Below, in pieces: positions 61,502 to 64,000 of a stretch of 64,000 bases of DNA (the first letter of the stretch is position 1; every line of letters starts with the position of its first letter). The DNA lies in assembly GCF_013391805.1 (NCBI RefSeq), contig NZ_CP058364.1, positions 1,612,501-1,676,500 on the forward strand, in the 5' to 3' direction. Under the pieces are notes generated by a model. It was not told the DNA's origin, did no database searches, and saw nothing but the letters and a program-made list of their open reading frames with translations. Position numbers and translations under genes: made by a program. Origin of the DNA: Galbibacter sp. BG1 (lineage in GTDB: Bacteria; Bacteroidota; Bacteroidia; Flavobacteriales; Flavobacteriaceae).

Positions 61502-62794
61502 ATGAAAAAGGTGATACGCCGTAATTCAATTTCACGAATTTTAGGTATCGGATTAGCGCTTCTGCTATCATTTACAACTTCTGTATATGCTCAAGATGAA
61601 GCATCGGGTGACCCAGCTGCTGGGAAATCTTTGTTTAATACTTATTGTGCTGCTTGTCATAATCTAGATAGAAACATGACGGGTCCTGCTTTGAGAGGAA
61701 TTGGGGATAAGCATGAGAAAGAATGGTTGTATAAGTGGATAAAAAACAGTCAGGCGTTAATTAAGTCGGGTGATGAAGAAGCCGTAAAGCTTTGGGAAGA
61801 ATATAAGCCTTCTGTGATGACGGCTTTTCCTCAGTTGAGCAATGAGGATATCGATAATATTATTGCATATACCATGCAGCCTAAAGAAGAGAAAAAAGCA
61901 GATGCTGCTACAGCGCAGGCTGGAGGCGAGCAAGCTGGCGGTTCTTCTGGGGGTGTAGGAAACGAAATAATCTTAGGGGCGCTTATTTTAGTATTTGGAG
62001 TTCTTGTCGTAATGTTGTTTTTAGTTAATAAAACATTGAGAAGGATTGCGGAAGCTAATGGTGTTGTTTTTCCAGAGCAGGAAAAAAGATTGCCTTTGTG
62101 GAAAGCGTTCGTTCAAAACCAATTTTTAGTATTGGTGTCTGTTGTTTTCTTGTTGTTGGCTTCTGCCTACTTTGCATACGGTTATTTTATGCAGATAGGG
62201 GTAGATCAGGGGTATCAACCAATTCAGCCGATACATTATTCGCACAGAATTCACGCTGGAGATAACGGTATCGATTGTAAGTATTGTCACTCTTCCGCAA
62301 GAACTTCTAAGCATTCTGGAATTCCTTCATTAAATATTTGTATGAACTGTCATAAAAATATTGCAGAAGTTTCAGAAGAAACTGCAACAGCAGAATATTC
62401 AAAAGAATTTTACGATGGTGAAATTGCCAAACTTTATAAGGCTGTTGGTTGGGATGTTGAAAAGCAGGCCTATACCGGAGAAACACAGCCTGTAGAATGG
62501 GTGCGTATTCATAACTTGCCAGATTTCGCATACTTCAACCACTCACAACACGTAACGGTGGGTAGGATTGCATGTCAAGAATGTCATGGTCCTGTGCAGG
62601 AAATGGAAGTTATGTATCAACATGCTCCATTAACCATGGGTTGGTGTATAGATTGTCACCGTAAGACGAATGTGAAGATGGAAGGGAATGAGTATTATAA
62701 GAAAATACACGAAGAACTTTCTAAGAAATATGGTGTAGAGGAAGTGACAGCTGCTCAAATGGGTGGTATCGAATGTGCTAAGTGTCACTATTAA
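61502..62794 (+). CDS. actA: alternative complex III multiheme cytochrome (ActE-ActA-type fusion)
   Basis: 430 residues from the ATG at 61502 (MKKVIRRNSISR), eight codons inside a possible longer frame. A signal peptide precedes a monoheme cytochrome c domain (CAACH with distal Met in the region SVMTAFPQLS). After a Gly/Ala-rich linker come a membrane helix (IILGALILVFGVLVVMLFLV) and a second one, then a pentaheme domain with CKYCH, CMNCH, CQECH, CIDCH and CAKCH. This is six heme sites in one chain. The protein passes electrons from quinol oxidation in the ACIII complex. The actB gene follows 87 bases downstream. Confidence 0.9.
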   Translation: MKKVIRRNSISRILGIGLALLLSFTTSVYAQDEASGDPAAGKSLFNTYCAACHNLDRNMTGPALRGIGDKHEKEWLYKWIKNSQALIKSGDEEAVKLWEEYKPSVMTAFPQLSNEDIDNIIAYTMQPKEEKKADAATAQAGGEQAGGSSGGVGNEIILGALILVFGVLVVMLFLVNKTLRRIAEANGVVFPEQEKRLPLWKAFVQNQFLVLVSVVFLLLASAYFAYGYFMQIGVDQGYQPIQPIHYSHRIHAGDNGIDCKYCHSSARTSKHSGIPSLNICMNCHKNIAEVSEETATAEYSKEFYDGEIAKLYKAVGWDVEKQAYTGETQPVEWVRIHNLPDFAYFNHSQHVTVGRIACQECHGPVQEMEVMYQHAPLTMGWCIDCHRKTNVKMEGNEYYKKIHEELSKKYGVEEVTAAQMGGIECAKCHY

Positions 62795-62881
62795 TAAAAA
62801 TAATCTCGTTGAAGAGAGGTACAAATAAGAATTTAAGAAGAGCCTGTTAAGGCAGGTTGATTTAAAATAGTTATATATAAC

Positions 62882-64000
62882 ATGGCATCAAACAAAAAAT
62901 ACTGGTCAAGTGTTGAGGAGCTAAATCCAAATAGCTCTATCGCTGAGACGCTTAAACAGAATGAGTTTGTTGAGGAAATCCCGAACGATGAATTTTTAGG
63001 AGATAAAGATTCGTTGGGTTCTTCGTCTACAAGTAGACGTGATTTTCTTAAATATGTAGGGTTTTCTACGGCGGCTGCTTCTTTGGCGGCTTGTGAGGGG
63101 CCTGTAAAAAAATCGATCCCATATGTGGTTCAGCCGGAAAACATTATTCCTGGAAAAGCGAATTACTATGCAACTACGATTGCAGATGGATACGATTTTG
63201 CAAGCATATTGATTAAAACTCGTGAGGGTCGACCAATAAAAGTAGAGAGTAACACCGACGCTAAGATTAATGGAGGGGCTAATGCAAGAGTTCATGCGTC
63301 TATTTTAGGATTGTACGACAGTTTACGTGTGCAAGGGCCTAAGGCAAAAGGTGAGTATATCACTTGGGATGACTTAGATAAAAATGTAATTGCTGGATTG
63401 AATGCTGCTAAAGCTTCTGGAAAGCAAATCGTTTTATTAACGCAAACATATGCGAGTCCGTCTACCAAAAAGTTGATAGCTGAATTTTCTGCGAAATATG
63501 GAAACGTAAAACATGTTCAGTATGATGCCATTTCTGAAGATGCTGCCTTGAATGCTTTTGAAGCTTCTTATGGAGTTCGAGCGTTGGCAGACTACGATTT
63601 TTCTAAAGCAGAAGTTATTGTTTCTTTCGGCGCCGATTTCTTAGGGGATTGGCAAGGTGGAGGTTTCGATACAGGGTATGCGAAAGGTAGAATTCCTTCG
63701 GAAGGAAAAATGTCCCGTCATATTCAGTTTGAATCTAATTTAAGCCTTACAGGGGCGAGTGCAGATAAAAGGATTCCTTTAACTGCTTCTCAGCAGAAAG
63801 TGGCACTGGCTAAGTTTTACGGTTACCTAAACGGTAAGTCGATTAGTGGAGAATTGCCTGCTAAAATTGATGAAGCTGTTAAAAATGCAGCTGCACAAGT
63901 GGCGAGAGCTGGTAGGAATGCAGTTGTGGTTACAGGGATCAACGATGTGGATGCTCAAAATGTAACTTTAGCGATTAATAAGAGCATTGGAAGTGTTGTA
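62882..64000 (+). CDS. actB: alternative complex III iron-sulfur/molybdopterin-like subunit (partial)
   Basis: 373 residues are visible and the frame runs off the right edge. The N-terminus MASNKKYWSSVEELNPNS is followed by a twin-arginine-like signal at about residues 52-70 (TSRRDFLKYVGFSTAAASLAAC). The visible part then resembles the molybdopterin-oxidoreductase-like half of ActB (VSFGADFLGDWQGGG, GRIPSEGKMSRHIQFESNLSLTGASADKRIPLTASQ); the 4Fe-4S ferredoxin half should lie outside. This subunit is exported and joined to ActA. Confidence 0.9.
   Translation, partial: MASNKKYWSSVEELNPNSSIAETLKQNEFVEEIPNDEFLGDKDSLGSSSTSRRDFLKYVGFSTAAASLAACEGPVKKSIPYVVQPENIIPGKANYYATTIADGYDFASILIKTREGRPIKVESNTDAKINGGANARVHASILGLYDSLRVQGPKAKGEYITWDDLDKNVIAGLNAAKASGKQIVLLTQTYASPSTKKLIAEFSAKYGNVKHVQYDAISEDAALNAFEASYGVRALADYDFSKAEVIVSFGADFLGDWQGGGFDTGYAKGRIPSEGKMSRHIQFESNLSLTGASADKRIPLTASQQKVALAKFYGYLNGKSISGELPAKIDEAVKNAAAQVARAGRNAVVVTGINDVDAQNVTLAINKSIGSVV

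Overview
The window looks like a chromosomal segment of a member of the Flavobacteriaceae (Bacteroidota); I cannot fix the genus. The reasons are the low GC content, repeated promoter boxes of the Bacteroidota type TAnnTTTG, three SusC/RagA-style TonB-dependent receptors with carboxypeptidase-regulatory-like N-termini, several lineage-typical families (DUF5689, DUF2723, PepSY-like, the Ig-like lipoprotein), a TPP riboswitch on an outer-membrane receptor, and the start of an alternative complex III (act) operon. Most of the sequence is ordinary core genome with short intergenic gaps; there is no prophage, CRISPR array or large island.

Layout. 1-6.1 kb: an exporter and an ArsC-like protein, a DinB-like protein, a lipoprotein, a Cys/Met-metabolism PLP enzyme, NADP-type glutamate dehydrogenase and an MFS transporter. 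6.2-13.5 kb: recO, ileS, a DksA-like protein, lspA, a folate enzyme and a single-domain response regulator. 13.66-14.77 kb: a complete IS30-family element that landed between a promoter box and uvrC. 14.8-26.3 kb: uvrC, a patatin/outer-membrane protein, the tyrosine catabolic pair hmgA-hppD, a probable stand-alone small RNA, then a DUF3108 protein, tryptophan 2,3-dioxygenase, an M23 peptidase and pgi in a tight run. 26.4-36.3 kb: a TonB receptor, then a divergent locus of a secreted endonuclease/phosphatase-family protein, a second TonB receptor and a large DUF5689/lamin-tail lipoprotein. 36.3-42.8 kb: a nitrilase-family amidase, an Ig-like lipoprotein, a toxin-antitoxin pair whose toxin carries a one-base frameshift, comF, a coiled-coil protein and glyS. 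42.9-45.8 kb: a MITE-like inverted repeat and a TPP-riboswitch-controlled TonB receptor.

45.8-52.2 kb may be a small regulatory circuit. It holds a hybrid histidine kinase ending in an Hpt domain, an NtrC-class sigma-54 activator, and two tandem paralogous secreted PepSY-like proteins. Each paralog has a -24/-12-like element and a shared upstream motif. A MazEF-type toxin-antitoxin pair and an unexplained 0.4 kb stretch separate the kinase from the activator. 52.2-64 kb: a very large DUF2723 membrane protein, tRNA-Gln, the rimP-nusA-infB operon with a leader terminator, a SPOR-domain protein, and the first two genes (actA fused to a monoheme domain, actB) of alternative complex III, which runs off the right edge.

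The most interesting items are the sigma-54/PepSY-like circuit, the orphan small RNA at about 21.37-21.47 kb, the IS30 insertion that replaced the uvrC promoter context, the frameshifted RelE/ParE toxin, and the nuclease-TonB-DUF5689 locus. All functional calls come from reading motifs by eye; no database search was run.
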